A DNA stretch of 64,000 nt from Kaistia granuli DSM 23481 (GCF_000380505.1 NZ_AQYH01000005.1:1-64000), one strand, 5' to 3'; counted from the first letter of the stretch, positions 18,960-28,908 are shown. Made by a program: numbers and translations. Notes: a model not told the origin generated them from the letters alone.

Positions 18960-18971
18960 GGGATGACCTTT

Positions 18972-19994
18972 TCAAGCATTGGCACGGGCGCAGGCCTCGA
19001 CGAGGCGCGACGCTATGGAATCGAGCGGAAGGATCTCCGCGGCGGCACCCAGTTCGGCGGCCGCCTTCGGCATGCCATAGACCGCGCTGGTCGCGCGGTC
19101 CTGGGCGATAGTGAGATGATGCCGCTCACGCAGCGTCTTCAGGCCGGCGGCGCCGTCGCGGCCCATGCCGGTCAGGAGCACGCCGACCAGATCGTCCTGC
19201 CACCAGCGCGCGGCGCTTTCGAAGAAGACATCGATGGACGGACGATAGATGTGCTGGCGCGGCTGCTGCGAATAGCCGAGCTCCTGGCTCGACTTGAAGA
19301 CCAGATGGTCGCTGGTCGAGGCGACCAGGATGGTGCCGGGCTTCGGCCGGTCGCCTTCGCGGGCGGCCCGGATCGGCAGCGCGATATGCTGGCCGAGCCA
19401 ATCGACCAGGCCGGCGACGAATTGCTCGTCGAGATGCTGCACCAGGACGATCGCCGCCGGGAAATCGACCGGCAGCCCGCCGAGCACCGCCGCCAGGGCG
19501 GCCGGACCGCCGGCCGAGGCGCCGATGGCGACGAGGCTGGAGGCGCGCGCGCCGGCGACCGGCTGCGCCGTCGTGGCGGTCCGCTTGCCGGGCACCTCGT
19601 GCACCAGCTTGCCGATCGTGGTGATCTTGGTCAGGAGCGCCGTGGCGGTGCCTGTGCCGTCGCCCCGCACGCCTGCCTGCGGCATGTCGACGGCGTCGAG
19701 CGCGCCATGGCCCATCGCCTCGTAGACGCCCGGGACGTTGTCCTCGATGCTGGCGGTAACCAGCAGGATCGGACAGGGCGTCGCCAGCATGATGCGGCGG
19801 GTCGCCTCGACCCCGTCCATGACCGGCATGTTCAGATCCATCAGCAGCAGATCGGGCAGATCGCGCTGGCAGAGCGCCACCGCCTCAGCGCCGTCCCTGG
19901 CGATCCAGGCGAGCTGATGCTCGGCCGTCGAGGCCAGGATTCGCCGCAGCAGCTCCACGGCGATCGGCATGTCGTTGACGATGCCGATTCTCAT
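18972..19994 (-). CDS. wspF: WspF-type CheB methylesterase
   Basis: This 340-residue protein has a receiver domain (phospho-Asp about residue 53, LLMDLNMPVMDG) followed by a CheB methylesterase/deamidase domain. The catalytic Ser (IGASAGGPAAL), His (VQHLDEQF) and Asp (LTGMGRDGAAG) are all present. In the Wsp system, WspF removes methyl groups from the WspA receptor and resets signalling; loss of wspF in Pseudomonas locks WspR on. It lies 22 bases after wspE and just ahead of wspR. Confidence 0.95.
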   Translation of the reverse strand: MRIGIVNDMPIAVELLRRILASTAEHQLAWIARDGAEAVALCQRDLPDLLLMDLNMPVMDGVEATRRIMLATPCPILLVTASIEDNVPGVYEAMGHGALDAVDMPQAGVRGDGTGTATALLTKITTIGKLVHEVPGKRTATTAQPVAGARASSLVAIGASAGGPAALAAVLGGLPVDFPAAIVLVQHLDEQFVAGLVDWLGQHIALPIRAAREGDRPKPGTILVASTSDHLVFKSSQELGYSQQPRQHIYRPSIDVFFESAARWWQDDLVGVLLTGMGRDGAAGLKTLRERHHLTIAQDRATSAVYGMPKAAAELGAAAEILPLDSIASRLVEACARANA

Positions 19995-20016
19995 CCGATG
20001 CTTCCCTGGCGCAGGT

Positions 20017-22311
20017 TCATTCCGTTGCCTCCCCGATCAGATCCACGACGGCATGAAGCAGCGTTTCGTCATGAAAGCTGCCCTTGGTCAGATAATAATC
20101 GGCACCCGCATCGAGGCCGCGCGCCCGGTCTTCCTCGCGATCCTTGTAGGACACGATCATCACCGGCAAGCTTCTCAGGCGAACATCCTTCTTGATCAGG
20201 GTGACGAGTTCGATGCCGTCCATGCGGGGCATGTCGATATCGGTCACCACCAGGTCAAACGGATCGGAGCGGACAGCGTTCCAGCCATCCATGCCGTCGA
20301 CCGCCACTTCGACCTCATAGCCGTGATAGTCGAGCAGTTTGCGCTCGAGTTCGCGCACCGTCAGCGAATCGTCGACCACCAGGACCCGTTTGCGCCGTCG
20401 CGCGGCGGCCGCGCCCGACCGGCGCCGCTCCAGCGTCCGCAATCCGCCGGCCGCGGCCAGCTTCTCGGCCGAACGTACCATGTCGGCGACATCGAGGATC
20501 AGCACCGGCGACCCATCATCCATCAGGGCCGCCGCGCTGATATCCTTGACCTTGGCGAGACGCTGATCGAGCGTCCGCACGACAAGCTCGCGCTCGCCCA
20601 GGAAACGGTCGACGACCAGCCCATACGCCTCGCCGCGATCGCCGACGACGACGACCGAAAGCTCGCCTTCGTCGAGCCGCGGCTCACCGCGTCCCAGCAC
20701 TTCGTGCGTCGTCAGCAGGCCAAGCTGCCGGTTATCGAAGTGGAAATGCGGTCGACCTTCCAGCATCTCGATCTGCTCGCGCGCCAGCGACAGCGTGCGG
20801 ATGATGCCGGTCAGCGGAAACGCGTAGGGCTCCTCGTCGACCTCGACCAGGAGCGTGCGCATCACCGACAGCGTCAGCGGCAGCTGCAGGCGGAACTGCG
20901 TTCCGGCGCCGGGTTGCGAGGCAACGCTGACCAGGCCGCGCACCTGTTTGGCCATCGCCTGCACGGCGTCGAGGCCGACGCCGCGTCCGGAAACATGGCT
21001 GACGGACGCCTTCATCGAGAAGCCGGGCAGGAACAGGAACTCCAGCAGCTCCGCCTCGCTCAGGCTGGCCGCCGTCGCCTCCGTCGTCAGCTGGCGTGCG
21101 AGGATCGCGGCGCGCAACGCCTCCAGCTCGATGCCCCTGCCGTCATCGGCGACGACGATCTGCAGCAGACCGGCCTTGTGCCAGGCCTCCAGACGCACCA
21201 CGGCTTCGGCAGGCTTGCCGGCGGCGAGCCGCTCTTCCGGAGTCTCGACGCCATGGTCGACGGCGTTGCGCAAAAGATGGCCGAGCGGCGCCTCGAGCTG
21301 CTCCAGGATATCGCGATCGATGCTGGTCGAGCCGCCGATGATCTCGAGCCGAACCTGCTTGCCGAGGCTGCGGCCGAGGTCGCGTATGCTGCGCGAAAAG
21401 TGCCGGACGCCATCCTCGAACGGCCGCATCCGGCTGGCGAGCGTCTCGTCATAGAGACGGTTGGCGAGATCGGTGGCGCGCCGGTCGATCGCTTCCAGCT
21501 CGTCGAGGCGGGCGGCGAGAAAGAGATGACCCTGCAGCAATTGTCGCTGCGCCTCTTCAAAGGCGAGCGCCGCCTTCTCCTCGACCGTGACCGGCAGGGC
21601 CGCGCGCAGATGCTCGAAGGCGCGGACGGTGTTGTTCTGCAGGCGCTTCAACCGCAGCAATTCGTCGTGGAACGGACGAAGCCGGCGGGCTTCCATCAAG
21701 GATTCGCCCGCTAGCCCCAGCAGCCGGTTCAGGCTCTCGGCCGTGACCCGGACCATGCTGTCACCGGAAGCGCCCGATGCGGATGGCGGGGGATCAACGG
21801 CTTCGACACGCGGCTCCGGCGCGCGGGTGGGTTCCGTCCCCTGCGCACTCGCGGCCGGCGCGACGAGGGGTACCGGTGGATCCGAGACCGGGTTCGAAGC
21901 GGCGTCCAGCGTTGCCAGGAAGGCGGCGATCACACCGGCGAAACGGCCGTCATCGGCTGGATACTCGCCGGTATCGCCTGGCTCGTCGCTGCCGGCGGCG
22001 ATGGCGGCCAAGAGGTCGACACCCCCAAGCAGCGCGTCGATATGGTCGCGGTTGAGGGCCAGCCGGCCTCTTTGGGCGGCGACCAGGCATTCCTCCATCG
22101 CATGCGCCACCTCGACGGCGGCGGCGAGGTCGATGATGCGGGCCGCGCCCTTCAGCGAATGGGCGGCGCGCATGCACGCCTCGAGATGGTCGGCCGCGAC
22201 CGGATTGCGCTCCAGCGCCAGGAGACCTGCGGTCAGCGCCTCGGACTGCGTCGCGAGCTCGGCCCGGAACAGGTCCAGCATGGAGAACTGGCTGAAATCC
22301 TCGCTGCTCAT
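20017..22311 (-). CDS. wspE: WspE-type hybrid CheA histidine kinase with receiver
   Basis: This 764-residue kinase contains, in order, an HPt domain with H51 (AAHSLKGAARI), a linker, a dimerisation helix pair (SLNRLLGLAGESLMEARRL), a HATPase domain (N-box HLLRNAVDHGVETPEER, G-boxes VADDGRGI and GRGVGLDAV), a CheW-like docking domain, and a C-terminal receiver (VLVVDDSLTVRE; TDIDMPRMDG). The attached receiver is the mark of WspE rather than flagellar CheA. It would phosphorylate WspR and WspF. Its start overlaps the wspD stop by four bases in the form ATGA. Confidence 0.95.
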   Translation of the reverse strand: MSSEDFSQFSMLDLFRAELATQSEALTAGLLALERNPVAADHLEACMRAAHSLKGAARIIDLAAAVEVAHAMEECLVAAQRGRLALNRDHIDALLGGVDLLAAIAAGSDEPGDTGEYPADDGRFAGVIAAFLATLDAASNPVSDPPVPLVAPAASAQGTEPTRAPEPRVEAVDPPPSASGASGDSMVRVTAESLNRLLGLAGESLMEARRLRPFHDELLRLKRLQNNTVRAFEHLRAALPVTVEEKAALAFEEAQRQLLQGHLFLAARLDELEAIDRRATDLANRLYDETLASRMRPFEDGVRHFSRSIRDLGRSLGKQVRLEIIGGSTSIDRDILEQLEAPLGHLLRNAVDHGVETPEERLAAGKPAEAVVRLEAWHKAGLLQIVVADDGRGIELEALRAAILARQLTTEATAASLSEAELLEFLFLPGFSMKASVSHVSGRGVGLDAVQAMAKQVRGLVSVASQPGAGTQFRLQLPLTLSVMRTLLVEVDEEPYAFPLTGIIRTLSLAREQIEMLEGRPHFHFDNRQLGLLTTHEVLGRGEPRLDEGELSVVVVGDRGEAYGLVVDRFLGERELVVRTLDQRLAKVKDISAAALMDDGSPVLILDVADMVRSAEKLAAAGGLRTLERRRSGAAAARRRKRVLVVDDSLTVRELERKLLDYHGYEVEVAVDGMDGWNAVRSDPFDLVVTDIDMPRMDGIELVTLIKKDVRLRSLPVMIVSYKDREEDRARGLDAGADYYLTKGSFHDETLLHAVVDLIGEATE

Positions 22312-23015
22312 GCGATGCTCCGATCGATCGCATCGAGAAGTCTCGTCTCGTCCAGAATGCCGACCGACCTCCCCTGCCAGGCCAGCATGGTCTTGGTGAA
22401 GGCCGACGCCGCCTGGCCGACCGTGCCCGGAACCGCCGTCAGCGCGTTGGGGCGAAAACGATGGATGCCGTGCACCTCATGCACGCTGAACGCGATCCGG
22501 CCATTGGCACGGCCGATCACCACCAGCCGCTCGAAATGCAGGCTGCGGTCGCGGCGCTCGACCTCGGCGTCCTTGTCGATGCCGAGCAGGGTGGCGAAGG
22601 AAATGCAGACGAGCAGTTCGCCGCGCACATTGACGATGCCGCGCACGATGCCGTTGCGCCGGTGCGGCAGCGAATGCACCCGGCGCGGCTCCGCCACCTC
22701 CTCGAACACGGAGGTCGACAAGGCCAGCCATTCCTCGCCGATACGGAAGATGACGACGGCGGCGAGCGCTTCGTCGCCATCAGTCTCGCCCGCCTTTTCG
22801 CCGGCGAAATGCGCCGCCCATTCGGCGCGATAATCCGCCGATAACGGCCGGTCAAGCAGCCCGCGCGCGGCGTCCTCGAAGGTCGGACAGTTGCGGCAAT
22901 GCAGATGCGTTTCGAGCTCCGGACAAGAACGATCGCCTTGGACGCCGATCCGGCGCCAGCAATCGTCGATCTCCCATGCCGCGGCGGCCGCGAATGTCCC
23001 GGAAGCATCCGACAT
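22308..23015 (-). CDS. wspD: WspD-type CheW coupling protein with Cys-rich N-terminus
   Basis: This 235-residue coupling protein has a C-terminal CheW domain (about 75-230, VVIFRIGEEWLALSTSVFEEV onward) preceded by a segment typical of WspD: CWRRIGVQGDRSCPEL followed by HCRNCP. The spacing C-x11-C-x8-C-x2-C could bind a metal, though this is only a pattern. The ATG at 23015 overlaps the wspC stop by one base; the codon before it is TTG. Having two CheW proteins, WspB and WspD, is standard for the Wsp system. Confidence 0.92.
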   Translation of the reverse strand: MSDASGTFAAAAAWEIDDCWRRIGVQGDRSCPELETHLHCRNCPTFEDAARGLLDRPLSADYRAEWAAHFAGEKAGETDGDEALAAVVIFRIGEEWLALSTSVFEEVAEPRRVHSLPHRRNGIVRGIVNVRGELLVCISFATLLGIDKDAEVERRDRSLHFERLVVIGRANGRIAFSVHEVHGIHRFRPNALTAVPGTVGQAASAFTKTMLAWQGRSVGILDETRLLDAIDRSIA

Positions 23016-24268
23016 CAAGTGCCGCTCCTATTCGTCATCCGGCCGAGCCGACCGGTCAGAACCCTGGCCCCGGCCGCGTCGCCTTGTCGTTGCAGCAACA
23101 AGGCGAGATGCGCCATCGCCTCGCGGTGATCGGGCGCGAGATAGATCGCCTTGCGATAATTCTGGACCGCCTCCTCGGCGTTGCCGGCGGCGTCCAGGAC
23201 GAGGCCCAGGCGATAAAACGCCTCGGCAGACGAGCCAAATTCGCGCAGATGCGAGCGCGCCGCCGCCTCCGCCTCTGCCAGCCGGCCGGCATTGGCGGCG
23301 CGTTCGATGGCGGCGAGGCTCGCGGCGACGCGGTCCGGCGATTGTACCGCCGGGGCGACAGGCGCCGGACGTGATTTTGCAGGCGCGGGCGACCGAGCGG
23401 CCGGCCGGTCGGCCGCCTTGGTACCGCCCGGGGGAAGCGCGCGGACCGGGCGCACCGCGCCCGGCGGCGTTGCGGGCTGCGCGCCCTCGGGCCTCAGCGT
23501 GAAGGCGAACGCCATCGGCAACCGGGCGGAGACGAAACCCTGCGCCATCGGCAACGCCGATTCGGCCGGGCCGACGAGCAGCAGCCCTTCCGGGGCCAGC
23601 ACGCCCTTCAGCCGGTCGAGCGCGCGGTCCTGCGTCGGCCGATCGAAATAGATGAGCAGATTGCGACAGAAGACGATGTCGAAGCGACCGGCCTCGGACC
23701 GAAGGTCGAGATCGAAGAGGTTGGCGCAGACGAAACGCACCCGCTCCCGCACGGCGTTTCGCGGCCGATAGGCGGCCTCGACCGGCTCGAAATAGCGGTC
23801 GCGGAAGCTGAGATCGCGGCCGCGGAACGAGTTGCGGCCATAGATCGCCCGCTCCGCATAGGCGATATTGCGCGCGCTGACATCGCGGGCCTCGACGACG
23901 AACGCCTCCGCCGCGAAACCGGCGTCGAACATCGCCATTGCCATCGAATAGGGCTCTTCGCCCGTCGAGCAGGGGAAGCTCAGGAGCCGGAGGGGGCGAT
24001 GGTGGCGCCGTTGCGCGTGCAGGTGTTGCGCCATCGCCGCGAAGGCGCCCTCATCGCGAAAGAACCAGGTCTCGGGAACCACGGTGGCGTCGATCAGCTC
24101 CTGCCGCTCGGCGCGCGATCCGCTGAGAAAATCCCAATAGGCGTGCAGGTCGGTGGTGCCGAGAGCCGTCATCCGCTCCTTGAGCGCATGACGAATGACC
24201 GAAGCGCCGACGGCGTCGCTGCTGAGGCCGATCTCGTCCTTCAGGAACTGTTCGATCACGCCCTGCAT
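23015..24268 (-). CDS. wspC: WspC-type CheR methyltransferase with TPR tail
   Basis: This 417-residue protein has a CheR domain (about 1-270), with SAM-binding LLSFPCSTGEEPYS and FDIVFCRNLLIYFD, then a Pro/Ala-rich linker, then about 100 residues of tetratricopeptide repeats (AEAFYRLGLVLDAAGNAEEAVQNYRKA). CheR fused to TPR is the WspC architecture and not that of flagellar CheR. It would methylate the WspA receptor. It shares one base with the wspB stop. Confidence 0.93.
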   Translation of the reverse strand: MQGVIEQFLKDEIGLSSDAVGASVIRHALKERMTALGTTDLHAYWDFLSGSRAERQELIDATVVPETWFFRDEGAFAAMAQHLHAQRRHHRPLRLLSFPCSTGEEPYSMAMAMFDAGFAAEAFVVEARDVSARNIAYAERAIYGRNSFRGRDLSFRDRYFEPVEAAYRPRNAVRERVRFVCANLFDLDLRSEAGRFDIVFCRNLLIYFDRPTQDRALDRLKGVLAPEGLLLVGPAESALPMAQGFVSARLPMAFAFTLRPEGAQPATPPGAVRPVRALPPGGTKAADRPAARSPAPAKSRPAPVAPAVQSPDRVAASLAAIERAANAGRLAEAEAAARSHLREFGSSAEAFYRLGLVLDAAGNAEEAVQNYRKAIYLAPDHREAMAHLALLLQRQGDAAGARVLTGRLGRMTNRSGT

Positions 24269-24732
24269 CAGGGGCTCGTCGCAAGCTGGCGAAACAGGAT
24301 GTCGCGGAGGGCCGGCGGCAACAGCGCCTCGGCCCGGACCAGCTGGATCAGCCCACGCGCATCGGCGGCGACCGGCCCGAGATAGGGGGGCATGCCGGCC
24401 TCGACGCCGGACGGCACGAAATCGGCGGGATCGCGCGACAGGGTCTCGATGACCCGCTCGGCGACGAGGCCGAGCCGGCGCGTTTCGCCCTCCCCGACGG
24501 GATAGCGGATCAGGATGATGCGCGTGCTCAGCACCGCGGCCGAAGGACGGCCGAGCGCCAGCAGGCTGAGATCGAGCAGCGGCACGGGGCCGCCATGATA
24601 GTTGATAGCGCCGACGACGCCGTGCGGCGCACCAGCCAGGACGGTGGGCGTGACGAAGGGCAGGACTTCCTCGACCTGCTCGACATCGAGAACGTAGCGG
24701 TCCCTGCCCAGACGAAACATCAGGAACAGCAT
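24268..24732 (-). CDS. wspB: WspB-type CheW coupling protein
   Basis: This 154-residue protein is a single CheW domain beginning MLFLMFRLGRDRYVLDVEQVEEVLP, close to the start of Pseudomonas WspB. The loop GAINYHGGPVPLLDLSLL is the CheW beta-barrel signature. It should link the WspA receptor to the WspE kinase alongside WspD. It lies 31 bases downstream of wspA and overlaps wspC by one base. Confidence 0.92.
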   Translation of the reverse strand: MLFLMFRLGRDRYVLDVEQVEEVLPFVTPTVLAGAPHGVVGAINYHGGPVPLLDLSLLALGRPSAAVLSTRIILIRYPVGEGETRRLGLVAERVIETLSRDPADFVPSGVEAGMPPYLGPVAADARGLIQLVRAEALLPPALRDILFRQLATSP

Positions 24733-24763
24733 GGTTCGACCCTCGTCTCCTCAGTGGACCGCA

Positions 24764-26401
24764 TCAGCCGCGCAGCTTGAACCGGGTGATGCTGCTGCGC
24801 AGCCCGCTCGATACCTGGTTCAGCTCCTCGATGGCGAGCGACGATTGCTGCAGCGATTCGACCGTCTGCTGCGCCGCCTCGCTCAATTGCGACAGCGCGT
24901 CGCTGATCTGGCCGGCGCCGGTCGCCTGCGCCTGCATGCCCTCATTGGCGATCTCGAAGCGCGGCACCAGGCCCTGCACCTGCTCGATGATCTCGGACAG
25001 CTGGCCACCGACCTGCTGCACCTCGGTCATGCCGCGGCGCACTTCCTCGGAGAACTTGTCCATGCCCATGACGCCGGCGGCGACGGCGGACTGGATGTCC
25101 TTGACCATCTGCTCGATGTCATAGGTCGAGACGGCGGTCTGGTCGGCGAGGCGACGGATCTCGGTGGCGACGACAGCGAAGCCGCGACCATACTGGCCGG
25201 CCTTCTCCGCCTCGATGGCGGCGTTGAGCGACAGGAGATTGGTCTGGTCGGCGACCTTGGTGATGGTGGTCACCACCTGGTTGATGTTGCCGGCCTTCTC
25301 GCTGAGGATCGCCAGCTTGGCGTTGATGGCGCCGGCAGCCTCCATCACATGCCGCATGGTCGCCTCCATCCGCGACAGGCCGGCCTGGCCGCCGCCCGCC
25401 AGTTCGGCGGTCTGTTCGGCAACGGTCGACACCTCGTTCATCGTGCGGACGAGTTCGTTCGACGTCGCCGAGATCTCCTTGGCAGTGGCGCCGATTTCCG
25501 TCGTCGTGGTGGCGATCTCGTTCGCCGTCGCCTGCTGCTGCTTCGAGGTCGCGGCGACCTCGGTGATCGAGGTGTTGACCTGGATGCCGGATTTCTGCAC
25601 CTGACCGATCAGCGTCGTCAAATCGTCGGCCATGCCGTTGAAGCCGTCGGCCAGCGTCGAGAACTCGTCGCGGCGCGCCAGCGCCAGGCGCTGGCTGAAA
25701 TCGCCGCGCCGCATCACCGCGACGGCGGCGACGAGCTGGCCGAGCGGCCCCATGATGGCGCGGAATAGCCAGTAAGCGAGCAGAACGGACAAGACGAGCG
25801 CGACAACGAAGCTGCCGATCAGCACCAGCTTGGCCGACTGCACATTGGCGAGGATGGTCTGGGTCGAGCGGTCGCTTTCGAGCTTGTTGTAGTCGACCAT
25901 CTTGCGCAGGCCGGCCTGGATCTGCTCCAGGATCGGCTCGAGTTCGTTCTTGATGGAGGCGCGCTGCTGAGCCACCGCTTCGGCCGTCGCGCCATTGCGG
26001 ATCATCGCGACGACCGCATCCTCCCTCGGGAAGAAGTCGTCGGCGAGCTGGCGCACCACATCGAGATTGACCTTGTCCTGCTCGGAATCGAAGGACTTCT
26101 CATAGGTGACCATCAAGCCGCGCAGATAGTCCCGATTGGCCTCGATCGCCGCCGTCGCGCTCTGGCGCGCCGCGTCGGTTTCCGACAGCGCCAGATCCTG
26201 CACCAGTGTCTGCGTCTCGATCCAGCCCGCCATCATCTCCAGGCTGTAGAACAGGCCCGGCACCGTCTTGGTCTCGACGGAAATCGCCTCGTTCTCGGTC
26301 CGGATCAGCGAGAGAAAGGTGAGCGCCGCCATGATCGACATCACCACCAGCACCGCGGCGAAACTGCCGAGAATACGTTGACGAATGGTCAGATTGTTCA
26401 T
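24764..26401 (-). CDS. wspA: WspA-type methyl-accepting receptor
   Basis: This 545-residue receptor has membrane segments at about 10-32 and 191-213 around a periplasmic helical domain of about 155 residues, then a HAMP domain ([15 protein letters not shown]...), then a cytoplasmic signalling coiled coil whose tip reads [33 protein letters not shown]. The N-terminus [15 protein letters not shown] matches the start of Pseudomonas WspA, which is why I chose this ATG over the longer open frame; an in-frame ATG six codons upstream is possible. WspA responds to surface contact or envelope stress in Pseudomonas. It is the first gene of the operon. The 296 bp between it and the next gene should hold the promoter, but I found no clear one. 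Confidence 0.93.
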   Translation of the reverse strand: MNNLTIRQRILGSFAAVLVVMSIMAALTFLSLIRTENEAISVETKTVPGLFYSLEMMAGWIETQTLVQDLALSETDAARQSATAAIEANRDYLRGLMVTYEKSFDSEQDKVNLDVVRQLADDFFPREDAVVAMIRNGATAEAVAQQRASIKNELEPILEQIQAGLRKMVDYNKLESDRSTQTILANVQSAKLVLIGSFVVALVLSVLLAYWLFRAIMGPLGQLVAAVAVMRRGDFSQRLALARRDEFSTLADGFNGMADDLTTLIGQVQKSGIQVNTSITEVAATSKQQQATANEIATTTTEIGATAKEISATSNELVRTMNEVSTVAEQTAELAGGGQAGLSRMEATMRHVMEAAGAINAKLAILSEKAGNINQVVTTITKVADQTNLLSLNAAIEAEKAGQYGRGFAVVATEIRRLADQTAVSTYDIEQMVKDIQSAVAAGVMGMDKFSEEVRRGMTEVQQVGGQLSEIIEQVQGLVPRFEIANEGMQAQATGAGQISDALSQLSEAAQQTVESLQQSSLAIEELNQVSSGLRSSITRFKLRG

Positions 26402-26697
26402 CGAGCGTGGTTCCGTCATGCAAGCGTGGCTCGGCTCCGGGAGCCCTGGCCGCATTCCCGCGAACGCGCCGACCCATCGGATGATCGCATGACTATAGCG
26501 GCCAATCCTTTCATCTCCATTGCAGGCCGACGCAAAACGGACGTGGCCAACAAGAAGAAGATGGATGGAAGACCAGCAATGACGGCCCGGCCGGAAGCAT
26601 CCGCCCGCCGTCTCTCTCCGTCTCGTCGGCGCGACATCGCCGTCACCGCCAGGCCAGACCCTACAGTCGGCGGAGCCTCGCGCCTCCCGCCGAAGGC

Positions 26698-27366
26698 CTA
26701 GAGTCCCATCGCGCGGTGCATGGCGCGGGCGAGATGGGCGTCCATCGCCGCGACAGCGGCTTCCGGATCCTGGTTTTCCAGCCCCTCGATGACGGCGAGA
26801 TGCTCGTGCATCGTCTGCGCGACCGCCAACGCCGACAGCATGTACATGTTGTCGAGCCGGATGACGCCGATCTGCTCCATCATGTGGGCATGCGCCGTGG
26901 CGATCAGCGGATTGCGCAGGCTGTCGATCATGTGACGGTGAAACGCGCCGTCGACGGCCGAGGACTGCTCGATCAGCGCCGATTCGAGCGTGCCGGAACG
27001 GGCGAGCTCGATGATCGCTTCGTGACGTTCGCGCCAGGAGGCGAGATCCTCCTGCCCGGCGCGCTCGGCATAGCGCCGCACGGCCTCCGCCTCCAGCACG
27101 CGGCGCATCTGGAAGCAATCCTTCAGATGGCTCATGTCCGGCTTGACGATGCGGATGCCGGAACGCGGCAACACGGCGAGGAAGCCCTCCCGCTCCAGCA
27201 ATTGCATGGCCTCGCGCAGCGCCCCGGTCTGCACCTGCAGCAGATCGGCGAGCTCCCCCTGCGACACGGTCGCGCCGATCGGAATCTGGCGCGAGAACAA
27301 CGCCTCCTTGAAGCGCTGGTAGGCCACCTGACTGAGCTTCGTGGGGGCGTCTGCCGCCTGGACCAT
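26698..27366 (-). CDS. GntR/FadR-type regulator of island B
   Basis: This 222-residue protein has a winged helix ([26 protein letters not shown]) and an FCD ligand domain ([45 protein letters not shown]). It is divergent from the island B transport operon, separated by 158 bp that contain the perfect palindrome TTCATATATGAA. By position it should control that operon and itself in response to a sugar acid. It differs in sequence from the other two GntR proteins of the window. Confidence 0.88.
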   Translation of the reverse strand: MVQAADAPTKLSQVAYQRFKEALFSRQIPIGATVSQGELADLLQVQTGALREAMQLLEREGFLAVLPRSGIRIVKPDMSHLKDCFQMRRVLEAEAVRRYAERAGQEDLASWRERHEAIIELARSGTLESALIEQSSAVDGAFHRHMIDSLRNPLIATAHAHMMEQIGVIRLDNMYMLSALAVAQTMHEHLAVIEGLENQDPEAAVAAMDAHLARAMHRAMGL

Positions 27367-27405
27367 GGTTTTCCCCTCTCCCTGAACGCGCCTTATATCA
27401 CGATC

Positions 27406-27417
27406 TTCATATATGAA
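27406..27417. promoter_or_regulatory. candidate operator in the divergent promoter of island B
   Basis: TTCATATATGAA is a perfect 12-bp palindrome 40 bases before the GntR gene and about 110 bases before the binding-protein gene. A second imperfect repeat (TATC..GATA) lies some 20 bases further. The length and AT-rich centre fit known GntR/FadR operators. Confidence 0.5.
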
Positions 27418-27524
27418 ACAGCGGTCCTATTGCTATCAGATGGCCGATATGAATAATCAGATCAGGATTTTGGTTGCGGGAAGAGGCAACCAGACTCGAT
27501 CAAATTGACCCTTGGGAGGAACTC

Positions 27525-28775
27525 ATGGTCGCCAATCTCACTCGCCGTGGCCTCATGGCGGGCAGCGCCGTGCTGGCCGCCTCGGCCGCCTTCGCCCCGA
27601 TGCGCGCCCTCGCCGCCACCAACATCAATTATTGGCACCACTTCACCAGCCAGGCCGAGTTCGCCGGCCTGCAGGCGGTGATGGAATCCTTCGCCAAGTC
27701 CCATCCGGCGATCCAGGTCACCCAGGAAAACATCCCGAACCCCGAATTCATGGCGAAGTTCACCGCGGCCGTGGTGTCCGGCAGCCGTCCCGACGCCACC
27801 ATGGTGACGGCCGAGCGGCTCGCCGACATGCTTGCCATGGAAGGCCTCGTCGACATCACGGCGCGCGTCGACGCCTGGGATCAGAAGGCGAACTTCCCGG
27901 ATGACCGCTGGAAGGGCATCTCGCGTGAAGGCAAGATCTATGGCGTGCCCGCTTTCGCCTTCGTCGATTGGGGCTATTACCGCTCCGACTGGTTCGAGGA
28001 AGCCGGCATCGCGGGCCCGCCGGCCACCTATGCCGAGTTCGTCGACATCGCCAAGAAGTTGACCGATCCGGCCAAGGGCCGCTACGGCTTCGGCATGCGC
28101 GGCGGCGCCGGCGGCCAGAAATACGTGCTTGACGTGATGGAGGCGTTCGGCGCGCCGGTCGTCGACGCCGAGGGCAATATCGGTCTCGACCGCGACAAGG
28201 CGATCGAGGCAGTCAAGTTCTATGCCGGCCTCTTCACCACCGACAAGGTCGTGCCGCCGAGCGCGCCCGGCGACGGCTACCGCCAGATCATGGAAGCCTT
28301 CCGCACCGGCCAGACCGGCATGATCTGGCATCACACCGGCTCGTTCCAGGAGATCTCGGCAGCCCTCAAGCCCGGCGTCGAGTTCAAGACGTTCGCGATT
28401 CCCGCCGGTCCCGTCGCCCGCGTAGCCCGTCTCGCCTATCTCTACAATGCGATGATGAAGGAAGAGAACGCCGACGCCGCGTGGGACTGGATCAGCTATT
28501 GGGGCCAGACAGAGCCGGCGCTCGCCCTGCTCGAGAAGACGGGCTACTTCCCGGCCAACGCCGCCGTGGTCAACGACGAGCGCATCACCTCGAACCCGCT
28601 CTATGCGCCGGCCGTCGAGACGCTCTCCTTCGGCATCCTGCCGGCCAATTTCGTCGGCATCGCCGGCTGGTCGGAGCACACCGTGCTCGCCGCCTTCCAG
28701 AAGGTTCTGATCGGCCAGCTGTCGGCCGAGGACGCCGTCGACGAGATGATCGCCGGCCTCGAAGAGACCAAGTAG
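27525..28775 (+). CDS. extracellular sugar-binding protein, island B
   Basis: This 416-residue family 1 solute-binding protein has a twin-arginine-like leader (LTRRGLMAGSAVLAASAAF) ending at ALA. The mature part begins TNINYWHHFTSQAEF, as in CUT1 sugar-binding proteins. The ATG at 27525 follows GGGAGGAACTC; an earlier ATG in frame has no site. It heads a five-gene plus-strand operon with an enolase-superfamily enzyme, two permeases and an ATPase. Confidence 0.92.
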   Translation: MVANLTRRGLMAGSAVLAASAAFAPMRALAATNINYWHHFTSQAEFAGLQAVMESFAKSHPAIQVTQENIPNPEFMAKFTAAVVSGSRPDATMVTAERLADMLAMEGLVDITARVDAWDQKANFPDDRWKGISREGKIYGVPAFAFVDWGYYRSDWFEEAGIAGPPATYAEFVDIAKKLTDPAKGRYGFGMRGGAGGQKYVLDVMEAFGAPVVDAEGNIGLDRDKAIEAVKFYAGLFTTDKVVPPSAPGDGYRQIMEAFRTGQTGMIWHHTGSFQEISAALKPGVEFKTFAIPAGPVARVARLAYLYNAMMKEENADAAWDWISYWGQTEPALALLEKTGYFPANAAVVNDERITSNPLYAPAVETLSFGILPANFVGIAGWSEHTVLAAFQKVLIGQLSAEDAVDEMIAGLEETK

Positions 28776-28794
28776 CGCGCCGGGCCAGCATCGG

Positions 28795-28825
28795 CCGGGC
28801 GGTCGCGTTTCACGCCGCCGCCCGG
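28795..28825 (+). other. hairpin after the binding-protein gene, island B
   Basis: CCGGGCGG and CCGCCCGG enclose a 15-base loop, starting 19 bases after the binding-protein stop codon. There is no U-tract. It parallels the hairpins found at the same place in islands A and C. Confidence 0.55.
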
Positions 28826-28908
28826 ATCGCGCACGCCCGCCGCCCAGCCCACCTGACCTCCGCATCGCATGAAAGTCGTTGGCGTGCCGACCACGCCGGG
28901 AGCAACCC

